Part shown: positions 44,101 through 51,623 of the stretch, piece after piece | How positions within the stretch are numbered: the first letter of the stretch is position 1 | Layout: every line of letters starts with the position of its first letter | Assembly: GCF_003851885.1 (NCBI RefSeq) | Contig: NZ_BHZE01000014.1 | Span: forward strand, 1-64,000 | Source of the DNA: Thermaurantimonas aggregans | GTDB taxonomy: Bacteria > Bacteroidota > Bacteroidia > Flavobacteriales > Schleiferiaceae | Direction: 5' to 3' | Length of the DNA: 64,000 nucleotides | Made by a program: the position numbers and the translations under genes | Notes under the pieces: model-generated | Told to the model about the DNA's origin: nothing | What the model saw: the letters and a program-made list of their open reading frames with translations, nothing else | Databases searched by the model: none

Positions 44101-44481
44101 CTATAAGGAATATTTTCTAAATTGAACAAATTCGAACAGAGTTACTTTACGCGTTACATCGCCAAAAGCTTCTTCTACCACGCGCCTTTGGGTTGTAGAG
44201 GCATACACTTCAGCTCCAAGGTCAATCAGACGTGCCACAAGGGCTAGGCAAAAGGTAAATTCACCCATTACATGAAAAGCTAGGGCATACAGCGGATCGT
44301 ATTTAGTCTTTAACATGTCGATGAAACGTTCGACTTCATCGATTATTTGTTCCGATGTCCATGATGGATCCACAACCGGAAAGGGCTCATCGACAATTTC
44401 TCCAAAGGAATTTTTGGCTGTTTGTCTCTGTCGGGCTGACCACTGAGCAGAGGGGTGGTTTGATATGTTAATTAATGTCAT
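44101..44481 (-). CDS. Small CRISPR-island protein, possible ring nuclease or CARF-like
   Basis: A 126-residue protein. NISNHPSAQWSARQRQTA at the N-terminus, ALAFHVMGEFTFCLALVARL in the middle and VYASTTQRRVVEE then form alternating strands and helices like a small Rossmann fold. Conserved-looking polar residues (SNHP, GEFTF, STTQR) cluster at strand ends where a ligand would bind. Ring nucleases that degrade cyclic oligoadenylate are often such stand-alone CARF-like domains coded beside effectors, so this is a candidate. It overlaps csx1 by 14 bp, which implies tight co-translation. Family membership is inferred, not proven. Confidence 0.6.
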   Translation of the reverse strand: MTLINISNHPSAQWSARQRQTAKNSFGEIVDEPFPVVDPSWTSEQIIDEVERFIDMLKTKYDPLYALAFHVMGEFTFCLALVARLIDLGAEVYASTTQRRVVEEAFGDVTRKVTLFEFVQFRKYSL

Positions 44482-45835
44482 CTTTCAGAATTTCTAAAAG
44501 TTGCATGTAAATATTTTTAAGTCTTTTATTATACTCACCCGGTTGGTTTCTGCCAAAATGACCATGATTCAGAGTATTTCTGATTTCACTCAACTCTAAA
44601 ACTATGGAATGAAGTTGTGTAAAATTAGGTGTATTATTTTTAATAGTTACTCCCAGTTCTTTGTTGTTTTTAAGTTCTTCCTTTTGCCAATTTTCAGCTG
44701 GATACTCCCCAACATTTAGCAGTGATGAAATAAAACTATATCGCTCTATGTATTTTTTATATTCAGAAGTTGCATTTATTGAATAATTAAACTGGTTTTT
44801 ATCTGTTATTTTGGTATGCTCCATATGGGCAATAAGACCTTCGTTTAGTAGAGTAGCGGCTTGTTGGATAAGGTTTTTTTGAAGGCAAAAGCGGGCAGTA
44901 TAAAGGCAATTCAAGGTATTATCTTGAGCATTGTATGTGCCTGAGGGAAAAACGTTTTGAATTTCCGTAACAATAGGTTTAAAAAGATCGGTTATTACTT
45001 GAATGATGCTATTGTCTGATGCTGTTTCGTTAAAAGAAAATTGAAGTATTTTGTTTAAATGTTTACCTTTATTTATATCTGGTCCGTTGCAGATAAAAAT
45101 GTTTTCAGAAAAATTTTGAAGATTTATTATTAACTGGTTAAGATTGTTCAGTGCTTCATTATTGCCTTTAAAAAGTTTTCCAAGTTCGCGGGTAATTTCT
45201 TGTGTGAAATCTTTTGCATCGACGGCATATCCAAATTTTCGGAGTTGATATGCGAAGTCGCTCAACTCCATGAAGAAGCTGTATATGGTTAAATCGATGA
45301 GAGGAGCAATCTGTGTATTCTGGTCGCGACCTTCAAAATTTCCGTATGTAATGGATTTTATGTTAATGTTCAATCGATGGCGCGCATACTGACTTAAGAC
45401 AGTGAACAGGATTGGAATCGATCGAAAGGCATGTGTTACGTCGATGTACACTTCGTCGTTTTCGTGTAGCTGATGGATCATAATGGCAAATAATTGCCAT
45501 ATTTCCTGTTCGTTGCGGCCATCGATGGGGAAGATAACAGGTTCGATTCGGGCTCTGGTTCCGAAGTTGTTTAATCTCTTTTCAAGGCCGTTATTAAGGA
45601 TGATTTGTCCTGTATTTCTATCCTTGTGTCCATTGTCAAGCCAGTTTCGAATTTTAGAATCTTCCGTCATAAAGATGACGATGGAATCGGCTTCATTCCA
45701 CTCTTGGGCATTAAGCATTCGCAAGGTGGAAATTTGCACGTATTTTTCAGGTTCGCTGTCTGTGTAAGTTTCATTTCCGTATTTGCAGGGTACATAGTCG
45801 CTCGTACCGAGAAATGAGAAAAATTTCCTTGACAT
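44468..45835 (-). CDS. csx1: Csx1-type CARF-HEPN ribonuclease (TM1812 family)
   Basis: A 455-residue type III effector. The N-terminus SFLGTSDY and the CARF motif DVTHAFRSIPILFTV (~135) place it in the TM1812/Csx2 family. A C-terminal HEPN domain carries RNTLNH (R-x4-H) at ~420, the catalytic pair of an RNase. Cyclic oligoadenylate bound in the dimeric CARF would activate nonspecific RNA cleavage. It lies 3 bp after the Card1-like gene and overlaps the small downstream gene. Confidence 0.9.
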   Translation of the reverse strand: MSRKFFSFLGTSDYVPCKYGNETYTDSEPEKYVQISTLRMLNAQEWNEADSIVIFMTEDSKIRNWLDNGHKDRNTGQIILNNGLEKRLNNFGTRARIEPVIFPIDGRNEQEIWQLFAIMIHQLHENDEVYIDVTHAFRSIPILFTVLSQYARHRLNINIKSITYGNFEGRDQNTQIAPLIDLTIYSFFMELSDFAYQLRKFGYAVDAKDFTQEITRELGKLFKGNNEALNNLNQLIINLQNFSENIFICNGPDINKGKHLNKILQFSFNETASDNSIIQVITDLFKPIVTEIQNVFPSGTYNAQDNTLNCLYTARFCLQKNLIQQAATLLNEGLIAHMEHTKITDKNQFNYSINATSEYKKYIERYSFISSLLNVGEYPAENWQKEELKNNKELGVTIKNNTPNFTQLHSIVLELSEIRNTLNHGHFGRNQPGEYNKRLKNIYMQLLEILKDDIN

Positions 45836-45838
45836 ATT

Positions 45839-46873
45839 TTATGTATTTTTGATCAATTGAATTATTTTATTTCTTTGTAAATCTGTGTTTCCAAAAAGCT
45901 CAATATTGCCCATTAGGCTGGCTTTTAAACGCAAATTATTTCTCGTTTCTTCGCTCAGTGTTTCGAGTTTGGCTAGCGTGATTAAAATAGAGCGCGCTGA
46001 TAGACCAAATCTTTTGTTTAGACTTGCTACTTTATACATTTGGTTTAAAAGCGTTGTAGATTTAATTTTAATAGGATCATGTACTGTTTTACATTCAATT
46101 ACAAATGGTTGATTTTTGTAGAGAACTAACACGTCGATCTCATTGTCGTTCATGGCACTTTCAACGGTGTGAGTAGGATTTATTTCTTTGAGTTTAATAC
46201 CCAGTTTTATGTATTTATCTTCTAAATTTAATTTTCTTTTTATGCTTAGATAAATATATTGTTCAAACCAATCACCGTACAAATTTCCGTTAATACTTCC
46301 GTCTTGATTTTTAAATTCTAATGGCAATTTTTGAGTATTAAACTCGCTTTTCAAAAGATATTGCCATACATTGTTGCACCATTTGTCGCTTTTAATTTCA
46401 GTTTTACATTCGCAATTCATTCCATGTAAATTCAGATACTCTTCAGCACCCATAAAGTAAGTGAATTCTATAAACTCAGCGGATTTATTTGAATACACTT
46501 TTTCATAGCCTTTTGCGCTGAAAGGGACATAGTAAAATTCAGTATTTTTTCGGTTGGAGAAATAATACCACATGCCTATCGACATGAGCTTAGTTCCACC
46601 AGTTACGTTTACTAAATAGGTAGCTTCTTCTCTATTTAAAACATCAACTTCGGTATATTTTGAAAGATTCTGGTGCAAATCATTTTCTGAAACGATCACT
46701 TTTGTGTATCGCTCAGATGTAATTCCAGCAGTGGTAGCTAAGGTTTCACACTTGCCTTTGGCTTCCATTTTTTGAGTCGTGATAAAAACATAGTGGTCTA
46801 TGTCTTTCAGTTCCTTAATAAGCAAATAGTTAGGCATGGGTTGGTCGGAGATGGTCGATATGAGGATACGCAT
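45839..46873 (-). CDS. Card1/Can2-like CARF-PD-(D/E)XK nuclease
   Basis: A 344-residue effector. TISDQPMPNYLLIKELK and VNVTGGTKLMSIGM (~93) resemble the CARF domain of Card1/Can2 (DUF1887). NEIDVL (~246) and FVIECK (~259) form the PD-(D/E)XK nuclease core. Known relatives are activated by cA4 and cut ssRNA and ssDNA or nick DNA. It is the first gene of the operon with csx1, the small protein and the helicase. Upstream is a 750-bp AT-rich gap where the island ends. Confidence 0.87.
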   Translation of the reverse strand: MRILISTISDQPMPNYLLIKELKDIDHYVFITTQKMEAKGKCETLATTAGITSERYTKVIVSENDLHQNLSKYTEVDVLNREEATYLVNVTGGTKLMSIGMWYYFSNRKNTEFYYVPFSAKGYEKVYSNKSAEFIEFTYFMGAEEYLNLHGMNCECKTEIKSDKWCNNVWQYLLKSEFNTQKLPLEFKNQDGSINGNLYGDWFEQYIYLSIKRKLNLEDKYIKLGIKLKEINPTHTVESAMNDNEIDVLVLYKNQPFVIECKTVHDPIKIKSTTLLNQMYKVASLNKRFGLSARSILITLAKLETLSEETRNNLRLKASLMGNIELFGNTDLQRNKIIQLIKNT

Positions 46874-47202
46874 TTATTGTATTTTAAACCTTTAGCAAAC
46901 CATTAATTACCGAGTATGCAACAACATGTAATTTATTTCTTAACAAGAAAATCCAAATGCTGTATTAAGTAAGTGCAAAATTAAGTGCTACAGAAACATC
47001 TAAATCAATTTGCTATCATATTAAATGATTTTTCATAGCATAATAAAAAAATGAATCTCGGTAAAAAGATTCCCCAAATGTGAACGATGAAATTATTTTA
47101 AGAAATCATGAATATTTCGGACTTCCTTCAAAATTTTTCTTTTTACAATACTTCAAACAACAATTGTGAGATTTTTCAAGAAGTTGTTCTATAATACTCT
47201 GC

Positions 47203-47222
47203 AAAAAAAAAAAAAAAAAAAA
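47203..47222. repeat. Homopolymer of 20 adenines
   Basis: An uninterrupted A20 tract on the plus strand, far longer than any other in the window. The length may vary in the population or be uncertain in the assembly. Confidence 0.9.
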
Positions 47223-47374
47223 CTATTCGAAATTTACCAAAAGGAATTCTTCTAAACGTCAGAGGAAATTGCAATATGTTTTTGAAAGCAATTGTTGCAT
47301 AGCTTCCATTACATTATGCGTAAAAATCTCAGAAATATGTCTCACTGAAATTTTTATATTTTCATACTTTTTCT

Positions 47375-47590
47375 TTGCTACAAAATGGACAAATAAGAAA
47401 TCTTTTATGTACTATCAAACTAAATTTACCAAAAATTCATTTAGACCCTGCTTTAAGTAATGTAGCAAACATTTTTTCAAGAAGCAGAAATACCGCCATT
47501 CACTACAATGAAGTGATTCCCATTCCTTCGAGAGATCAGAACATTATGGTCACCTTTGCTATGCGTGAATTTGTAAGACAGTTTATTTAA
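47375..47590 (+). pseudogene. Possible 3' remnant of an unidentified gene
   Basis: A 71-codon open frame whose C-terminal part (NTAIHYNEVIPIPSRDQNIM, then VTFAMREFVRQFI) has a protein-like composition, unlike the AT-rich sequence around it. The upstream part looks non-coding. I do not recognise the family. It may be the tail of a gene broken when the island was inserted, or chance. Confidence 0.25.
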
Positions 47591-47623
47591 AAAATTTCGT
47601 ATTGTCAAACAGATTTCAAAAGC

Positions 47624-48928
47624 TCATTTTTGTTCCAAAGCCTTTTTATAGCGCTCGATGGCTCGATTACGTGCAAATGTGTGATCGACTATAGGCTTGG
47701 GATAGGCAGATGTGTTAAGCTCGGGCACCCATTTTTTTACGTAATCTAGGTGTTTGTCGAATTTTTCGGTTTGGAGGGCGGGGTTAAAAATTCGGAAGTA
47801 AGGGGCTGCATCGTTGCCGCTTCCAGCTGCCCATTGCCAGCCTCCTACATTAGAGGCCATTTCGTAGTCGAGCAATTTGGCTGCGAAATACTGCTCACCC
47901 CAGCGCCAGTCGATCAGCAAGTGTTTGGTTAAAAAGCTTGAGACAATCATACGTACGCGGTTGTGCATGAAGCCGGTGGCGTTTAATTCGCTCATGCCGG
48001 CATCCACTATAGGGTAACCGGTTCGCCCTTCGCACCAGGCTTTGAAGTGATCTTCGTTGTTTTCCCACTGAATGCGGTCGTATTCGGGTTTAAAAGCTTT
48101 GTCGGGAATGTATGGAAAGTGGTACAAAATCATTTGATAAAAGTCTCTCCAAATCAGTTCGTTAAGATATTTTTCATTGGTGGAGGCAGCTAAGCGGGCT
48201 AGGGTACGGATGCTGATAGTGCCAAATCGCAGGTGAACGCTTAAACGCGAAGTGCCCTGTGTGGCCGGAAAGTCTCTTTTGAGATGATAATTTTGGAGGA
48301 TGCCCATCGGAATCTCTCGCGATGGATATTCGTATGAGGTTGTCACAAATCCCATTTCCTCGAGGGTGGGTATGGGCTTTGGATTTGATTTGTAAAAATT
48401 TGAAAAATAGGCTTGAGTAGGATAGGATTTTAGGTAAAAATCGTTGAGTTTTTCTTTCCATTTTCGGCTGTAAGGCGTGTACACGGTATAGGGCTGACCA
48501 TTGTCTTTTAAAACCTCGTTTTTTTCAAAAATTACATGGTCCTTTGCCCCAGTGAATTTGATGCCTTTTGATTGAAGGATGTCGTAAATCTGTTTATCGC
48601 GCTTTTGAGCATAGGGTTCGTAATCGCGGTTGGCAAATACCTGACTGATTGGGAGCTCTTCGGTGAGTTGAGGCCACACTTCCTCAGGAAATCCATATTT
48701 TACCAAAAGGGTTGAACCCAACTTTTCTAACTCAGCCTTGAGTCTTTTAACCTCTTGATAGATGAAATTTACTCTGCGATCGGTTTTGTCCTGAAGTTTA
48801 TCGAGTATATGTCTGTCGAAAATAAAGAGTCCCAGTACAGGCAAGCCGGATTTCAAAGCGTGATAGAGGGCTGCGTTATCTTCGAGTCTTAAGTCTCTTC
48901 TGAACCAGTGTATAGCAATTTTTTCCAT
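47624..48928 (-). CDS. Deoxyribodipyrimidine photolyase / cryptochrome family
   Basis: A 434-residue flavoprotein. WFRRDLRLEDNAAL at the N-terminus begins the antenna domain. The C-terminal FAD-binding domain has TSRLSVHLRFGTIS, ELIWRDFYQMI, GRTGYPIVDAGMSEL, HNRVRMIVSSFLTKHLLIDW and DYEMASNVGGWQWAAG, all photolyase signatures. It probably repairs cyclobutane pyrimidine dimers with blue light; a cryptochrome role cannot be ruled out. It lies downstream of truB (67-bp spacer with a hairpin) and is the first backbone gene after the island. Confidence 0.94.
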   Translation of the reverse strand: MEKIAIHWFRRDLRLEDNAALYHALKSGLPVLGLFIFDRHILDKLQDKTDRRVNFIYQEVKRLKAELEKLGSTLLVKYGFPEEVWPQLTEELPISQVFANRDYEPYAQKRDKQIYDILQSKGIKFTGAKDHVIFEKNEVLKDNGQPYTVYTPYSRKWKEKLNDFYLKSYPTQAYFSNFYKSNPKPIPTLEEMGFVTTSYEYPSREIPMGILQNYHLKRDFPATQGTSRLSVHLRFGTISIRTLARLAASTNEKYLNELIWRDFYQMILYHFPYIPDKAFKPEYDRIQWENNEDHFKAWCEGRTGYPIVDAGMSELNATGFMHNRVRMIVSSFLTKHLLIDWRWGEQYFAAKLLDYEMASNVGGWQWAAGSGNDAAPYFRIFNPALQTEKFDKHLDYVKKWVPELNTSAYPKPIVDHTFARNRAIERYKKALEQK

Positions 48929-48940
48929 AATTTTTTTTGC

Positions 48941-48981
48941 GTTAAAAACATTTTTAAAACAGCTAAGAAAAGCTGCTGTTC
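48941..48981 (-). terminator. Possible terminator after truB
   Basis: On the minus strand AACAGCAGCT and AGCTGTT can pair with a small bulge (about 48958-48981), followed by a T-rich stretch. It lies in the truB-photolyase spacer. The stem is imperfect. Confidence 0.45.
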
Positions 48982-48995
48982 GGATACATGGAGAA

Positions 48996-49682
48996 TTAAA
49001 GTACCTCTTCTAAGGATTCTAATTTTATGGAATCTTCAATGCGAAATTCTCCGGATTGTATCCTTCTCAGTTCGGTAAGGTAAGCCCCGCAATCGAGCCT
49101 TTGACCGAAGTCGTGAATGAGGCTGCGTATATAGGTACCCTTAGAGCAGTGCACCATAAAGTCAAAAAACGGGGGAGAGAAGTTGGAAATTTCGAATTTG
49201 AAAATCTGAACCGGACGGGCTTTGAGTTCCTTTTGCTGACCTGAGCGAGCCAATTCATATGCCCGCAGACCGTCAATTTTGATGGCGGAGTAGAGTGGGG
49301 GAGTTTGAAGTATTTCACCTTCAAACGTACTTGCAGCCGTTTGAAGCTCTGTGATGTCAGTCGGTAAAGGGCGGTTGGTGGCTATTTCGAGGGTTTCGCG
49401 GTCGTAGCTGGGTGTGGTATAGCCCAGTTTACCTTGTCCGGTGTATACTTTAGAATCGTTGATTAGGGCATCAATATTTTTGGTGGCTTTTCCAGTGCAG
49501 ATAACAAGCAGACCGCTGGCCAATGGGTCGAGTGTACCGGTATGACCTACTTTGATTCCTTTTAGCTGATATTTTTTTTTGATAATGCCCCTTATTCGTC
49601 TGACTACATCAAATGATGTAACACCAATGGGCTTATCAATGAGCAAAATGGCGCCATTTAGATAAAAATCGGCGGATTTCAC
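48996..49682 (-). CDS. truB: tRNA pseudouridine(55) synthase TruB
   Basis: A 228-residue enzyme that makes pseudouridine 55 in the tRNA T-loop. LLIDKPIGVTSFDVVRRIRG opens the fold, GHTGTLDPLASGLLVI carries the catalytic Asp, and SKGTYIRSLIHDFG is motif III. No ATG precedes the conserved start, so the GTG at 49682 is used. It ends the ftsX-DUF3098-uppP-truB operon, 10 bp after uppP. Confidence 0.94.
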   Translation of the reverse strand: MKSADFYLNGAILLIDKPIGVTSFDVVRRIRGIIKKKYQLKGIKVGHTGTLDPLASGLLVICTGKATKNIDALINDSKVYTGQGKLGYTTPSYDRETLEIATNRPLPTDITELQTAASTFEGEILQTPPLYSAIKIDGLRAYELARSGQQKELKARPVQIFKFEISNFSPPFFDFMVHCSKGTYIRSLIHDFGQRLDCGAYLTELRRIQSGEFRIEDSIKLESLEEVL

Positions 49683-49692
49683 GCACGATGGT

Positions 49693-50505
49693 TTAATAGT
49701 AATAGTAAGATACGATGGATACGAATCCGACTACAAAGCAATAAAAGGAGAAATATTTAAGCTGAGCGCGCTTAACCATTGCAATCATCAGATTGCAAGC
49801 GAAAATGCCCACCAAAAACGCACTTGCAAAACCTGCTAGAAGTACGGGGAAGGATACTTGGGTTGGATTTTCAACGGCTGAGACTTCCTGAATCATATCG
49901 CCTGCATCAAGAAGGATTTTGCCAAAAATCACGGGGATAACCATAAGAAAAGAAAAGCGCGCTGCCTGCTCGCGATCTACTCCAAGTATCACTGATGTAC
50001 TTATGGTAGCTCCTGAACGTGAAATACCAGGTAAAATCGCAATGGCCTGAGCTATACCGATGAGAAAAGCGTTGAGCGAAGTAATTGATTTTTTGGATGC
50101 TTTAGACTTATCTGCTACAAAAAGAAGCAAACCGGTGACGATGAGCATAGCTCCCACAAAGGCAATTTTACCTTCGAAAAGCGCTTCGATTTGTTTTTCA
50201 AATAGAAGGCCTACGACTCCAGCAGGAATCATAGATAATACAATAAGACCGACAAATTGAGTTTCTTCGTTGTTTTTGAACTGAAATAAACCACTGATAA
50301 TCTTGCCAACTTCTCGGCGATATACCACCAGGGTGGCGGCAGCTGTGGCAAAGTGTACTACTACTGTAAAGAGAAGGCTTTCTTCGCCACCCATGTGCAG
50401 CCCTAAGAGAGCTTTGCCAATTTCTAGGTGGCCGCTGGAGCTTACCGGTAAAAACTCTGTAAGCCCCTGAAGTATACCCAGAATTATGGCATCTAATAAG
50501 TTCAT
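49693..50505 (-). CDS. uppP: Undecaprenyl-diphosphatase UppP (BacA)
   Basis: A 270-residue integral membrane phosphatase that recycles the cell-wall lipid carrier and confers bacitracin tolerance. ILQGLTEFLPVSSSGHLEI and LPGISRSGATIS are the two active-site motifs, repeated in an inverted fold; about eight helices are seen. It overlaps the DUF3098 gene by 4 bp. Confidence 0.95.
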   Translation of the reverse strand: MNLLDAIILGILQGLTEFLPVSSSGHLEIGKALLGLHMGGEESLLFTVVVHFATAAATLVVYRREVGKIISGLFQFKNNEETQFVGLIVLSMIPAGVVGLLFEKQIEALFEGKIAFVGAMLIVTGLLLFVADKSKASKKSITSLNAFLIGIAQAIAILPGISRSGATISTSVILGVDREQAARFSFLMVIPVIFGKILLDAGDMIQEVSAVENPTQVSFPVLLAGFASAFLVGIFACNLMIAMVKRAQLKYFSFYCFVVGFVSIVSYYYY

Positions 50506-50750
50506 TTTCCTTGCTCTTTAGGCTGGTACATGATGGCGAAGATCTGCGTAATGAAGCCGAGAATGATCAGGGCTGGGGCCACTCGAATTCTTCTTGGACT
50601 GAATATCTCTTCATTAAATACATTAGGATCATCGCTACCCCCTCCTTTCATCAGAAGATACCCGATAGCCATAAGCAAGATGCCACTTATCATAATCAGA
50701 TAGTTGGTTTTTCCGAAAATAAAGGGTTTTTGAGACGAATTATGTTTCAT
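50502..50750 (-). CDS. DUF3098 family small membrane protein
   Basis: An 82-residue protein with two membrane helices (~17-35 and ~58-75) and a short Asp/Asn-rich loop between them (GGGSDDPNVFNEEIFSPRRI). FGKTNYLIMISGILLMAIG and RIRVAPALIILGFITQI fit DUF3098, found between ftsX and uppP in Bacteroidota. Function unknown. It overlaps both neighbours by 4 bp. Confidence 0.9.
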   Translation of the reverse strand: MKHNSSQKPFIFGKTNYLIMISGILLMAIGYLLMKGGGSDDPNVFNEEIFSPRRIRVAPALIILGFITQIFAIMYQPKEQGK

Positions 50751-51616
50751 GCGTATAATTGTTCAATGTCTAACCGAAGATATTTATTGAGGGCAAATAA
50801 AGTGCAGACAGTTGAAACAACCACGCCCAAAGTGCTCAACAGGGGAATATTTATGTAGAGAATGGTTTCATCGAGCTGAAGAAACATTTCAGACGTCCAG
50901 CGCAGTGAATATTTGTATAATGCCAAAAGGAGGCCTGAAGCGAATAAACCTGAGACAAATCCTTGAAGGGCAGCATTTAACATAAATGGGCGGATGATAA
51001 ACCAATGAGTAGCGCCTACCAGTTGCATGGTGCGGATGATAAATCGTGAAGAGTAGATCGACAGCCGAATGGATGAGTTGATCAACGCGATGGAGACCAA
51101 TAACAAGATAACTACCATGCCCAAAGCCACATAAGTGAGCTTTTTGAGATTAGAATTCATCAAGTAAATCAAATCTTTATCGATAACAACCTCATCAACA
51201 CTTGGCTCTGACTTCAAAAGCTTTTCAATGGAAGCGATTACCTGCTCGTCAGCAAACTGTTCATACACATTGAGTTCGATTACATCCGAAAGAGGATTAT
51301 AACCTAAAAAATCAATGAAGTCTTCATTGAGGTCTTTTTTGAGCATTTCAGCAGCCTCTTCCCGCGTGATGAGCTCGGTGCGTCGAATGCGTTCGTCGGT
51401 TTCTAATACCTTTTGAAGTCTTCGGGCATCAGCAGGATTAACTTCAGGTTTTAGAACGACTAATACGGTGAGGTTTTCTTTTAGGTTTTTGGCTATTATA
51501 CGAGCGTTAAAAACGATCAATCCAAAAACACCCAGTACAAAAAGGACGAGTGTTTGAGAGATGATTACACTTACAAAATTTGCTCTAAGCCTGTTTTTCA
51601 AATAGGTGCGGGCCAT
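50747..51616 (-). CDS. ftsX: Cell division protein FtsX
   Basis: A 289-residue membrane protein with an N-terminal helix (~20-42), an extracytoplasmic domain (~45-160) and three further helices. LKENLTVLVVLKPEV and the C-terminal SSIRLSIYSSRFIIRTMQLVG are typical of FtsX. With FtsE it controls peptidoglycan hydrolases at the septum; no ftsE is visible here. It lies 7 bp after the PBP1A gene. Confidence 0.93.
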   Translation of the reverse strand: MARTYLKNRLRANFVSVIISQTLVLFVLGVFGLIVFNARIIAKNLKENLTVLVVLKPEVNPADARRLQKVLETDERIRRTELITREEAAEMLKKDLNEDFIDFLGYNPLSDVIELNVYEQFADEQVIASIEKLLKSEPSVDEVVIDKDLIYLMNSNLKKLTYVALGMVVILLLVSIALINSSIRLSIYSSRFIIRTMQLVGATHWFIIRPFMLNAALQGFVSGLFASGLLLALYKYSLRWTSEMFLQLDETILYINIPLLSTLGVVVSTVCTLFALNKYLRLDIEQLYA

Positions 51617-51623
51617 AGCCTTG

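Larger units (their letters stand above)
46874..47623. other. AT-rich intergenic region at the island edge
   Basis: There is no intact gene and no CRISPR repeats. It contains a run of 20 As (47203-47222) and, near its right end, a short open frame that may be a gene remnant (47375-47590). Any promoter for the Card1-like operon should lie near its left end, but I found no clear TAnnTTTG match there. Confidence 0.6.

Noticed and set aside
47269-47460. A 63-codon open frame in the AT-rich edge region
   Set aside because: Its composition is typical of chance translation of AT-rich DNA and it has no recognisable motif.
22956-47623. CRISPR repeat array within the island
   Set aside because: All gaps (for example 30165-30255, 38145-38237, 39279-39491 and 46874-47623) were read for spaced direct repeats and none was found.
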